A DNA stretch of 5,883 nucleotides, from NCBI GenBank assembly GCA_030630935.1, contig DAOVMD010000219.1, positions 1-5,883 of the forward strand. The letters run 5' to 3'. Positions within the stretch are counted from its first letter, which is position 1. The number at the start of each line of letters is the position of its first letter. Shown one piece after another: positions 5,526 through 5,883 of this stretch. The notes below the pieces were generated by a model. It was not told the origin of the DNA and ran no database searches. It saw only the letters and a program-made list of their open reading frames with translations. The stretch comes from Candidatus Mcinerneyibacteriota bacterium. GTDB lineage: Bacteria > AUK180 > JAQVHJ01. The position numbers and the translations under genes were made by a program.

Positions 5526-5883
5526 ATGAAGATAAAATGTATAATAAATGAACAAAATAATAAGAGGAATTATGATCAAAAAAAACTGTTTAAATTTAGA
5601 GAAAAAGTTAACCGTATGCATTTTGAAGAGGGTATTGTAAAGAATGAGATCATTAGGAGAATGCATTCAAATAAGAAGTTTGTACTAAGATGGACACAAT
5701 CACCGAATCAGAATTTCGAAGAAGACAATAGAGGTTGGAAAAAGGGTAAAATGAGAAAATGGGATGAGAAGACATTAAATAGGATAAAAGAAATTCATAA
5801 ATTTCTAAGTAGTGATTCATCCAAATATTTTACAGGAGCTACAGCAATTACTCAAGAGTGGATAAAGAGATATCCGAAAGAAA
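5526..5883 (+). CDS. Helix-turn-helix transposase/integrase-like protein, N-terminal part, cut by window edge
   Basis: The frame is open from 5499 to the window end; from the ATG at 5526 it gives 119 residues of a lysine/arginine-rich protein. Residues about 24-57 (FREKVNRMHFEEGIVKNEII then FVLRW) resemble a helix-turn-helix of the kind found at the N-terminus of IS481/IS3-like and other integrase-core transposases. NRGWKKGKMRKWDEKTLNRI (68-87) leads into a second helical segment with TGATAITQEWIKRYP (103-117). The DDE catalytic domain, if present, lies beyond the window. The start is uncertain: ATG 5526 has no ribosome binding site, ATG 5616 has only a weak one, and the best site (AAAGGAG, 5498-5504) precedes ATG 5513 in another frame that stops after 12 codons. 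That suggests a frameshift near 5545 and perhaps a decaying element. The transposase identity is a judgement from overall pattern, not a firm match. Confidence 0.55.
   Translation, partial: MKIKCIINEQNNKRNYDQKKLFKFREKVNRMHFEEGIVKNEIIRRMHSNKKFVLRWTQSPNQNFEEDNRGWKKGKMRKWDEKTLNRIKEIHKFLSSDSSKYFTGATAITQEWIKRYPKE

Noticed and set aside
5572-5640. Short plus-strand frame starting ATGATCAAAAAAAAC with AGAGGA upstream
   Set aside because: It ends after 22 codons at TAA and lies out of frame within the better-supported transposase-like frame. It is unlikely to be a gene.
5484-5666. Minus-strand 60-codon open frame with hydrophobic stretches
   Set aside because: It is antisense to the transposase-like gene. 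Its hydrophobic character follows from the complement of lysine-rich codons, and no ribosome binding site precedes it.

Overview
The window is AT-rich bacterial DNA. Nearly all of its coding capacity is on the minus strand and reads right to left. Strong AGGAGG-type ribosome binding sites, a textbook sigma70-type promoter and a lipoprotein signal peptide point to a bacterium. An ssnA-type aminohydrolase next to large DUF3857/transglutaminase-like secreted proteins fits a low-GC, probably anaerobic and probably diderm organism, perhaps an uncultured candidate phylum. The taxonomic placement is inference; no rRNA or marker gene is present.

Layout, right to left in the direction of transcription. 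A good extended -10 promoter (5171-5199) drives a two-gene unit. The first gene (5128-3005) is a 707-aa lipoprotein with a DUF3857-type region and a transglutaminase-like core that keeps an apparent Cys404-His446-Asp461 triad. The second gene (2990-900) is a 696-aa secreted paralogue of the same architecture in which all three triad positions are changed (Ser390, Thr433, Tyr448). It starts 14 bases after the first gene ends, and its ribosome binding site overlaps the first gene's stop codon, so the two are almost certainly co-translated. An 87-bp gap with a strong hairpin and a possible second promoter follows. Then comes the N-terminal 270 residues of an SsnA-type amidohydrolase (812-3), which runs off the left edge of the window.

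Right of the operon promoter lies a gene-poor stretch of about 370 bases (5143-5512). It contains low-complexity AT-rich DNA and a GC-richer block (5348-5420) with a perfect 16-bp palindrome that looks like a degenerate dispersed intergenic repeat. A plus-strand gene (from about 5526, cut by the right edge) encodes a basic, helix-turn-helix-like protein resembling the N-terminus of an integrase-type transposase. Its best ribosome binding site serves an ATG in another frame, which suggests a frameshift near its start.

The main point of interest is the co-translated pair: one membrane-anchored, apparently catalytic transglutaminase-like protein and one soluble, catalytically dead, cysteine-free paralogue. 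They probably act together at the cell envelope. The role and substrate are unknown. The link to ssnA may be only positional.
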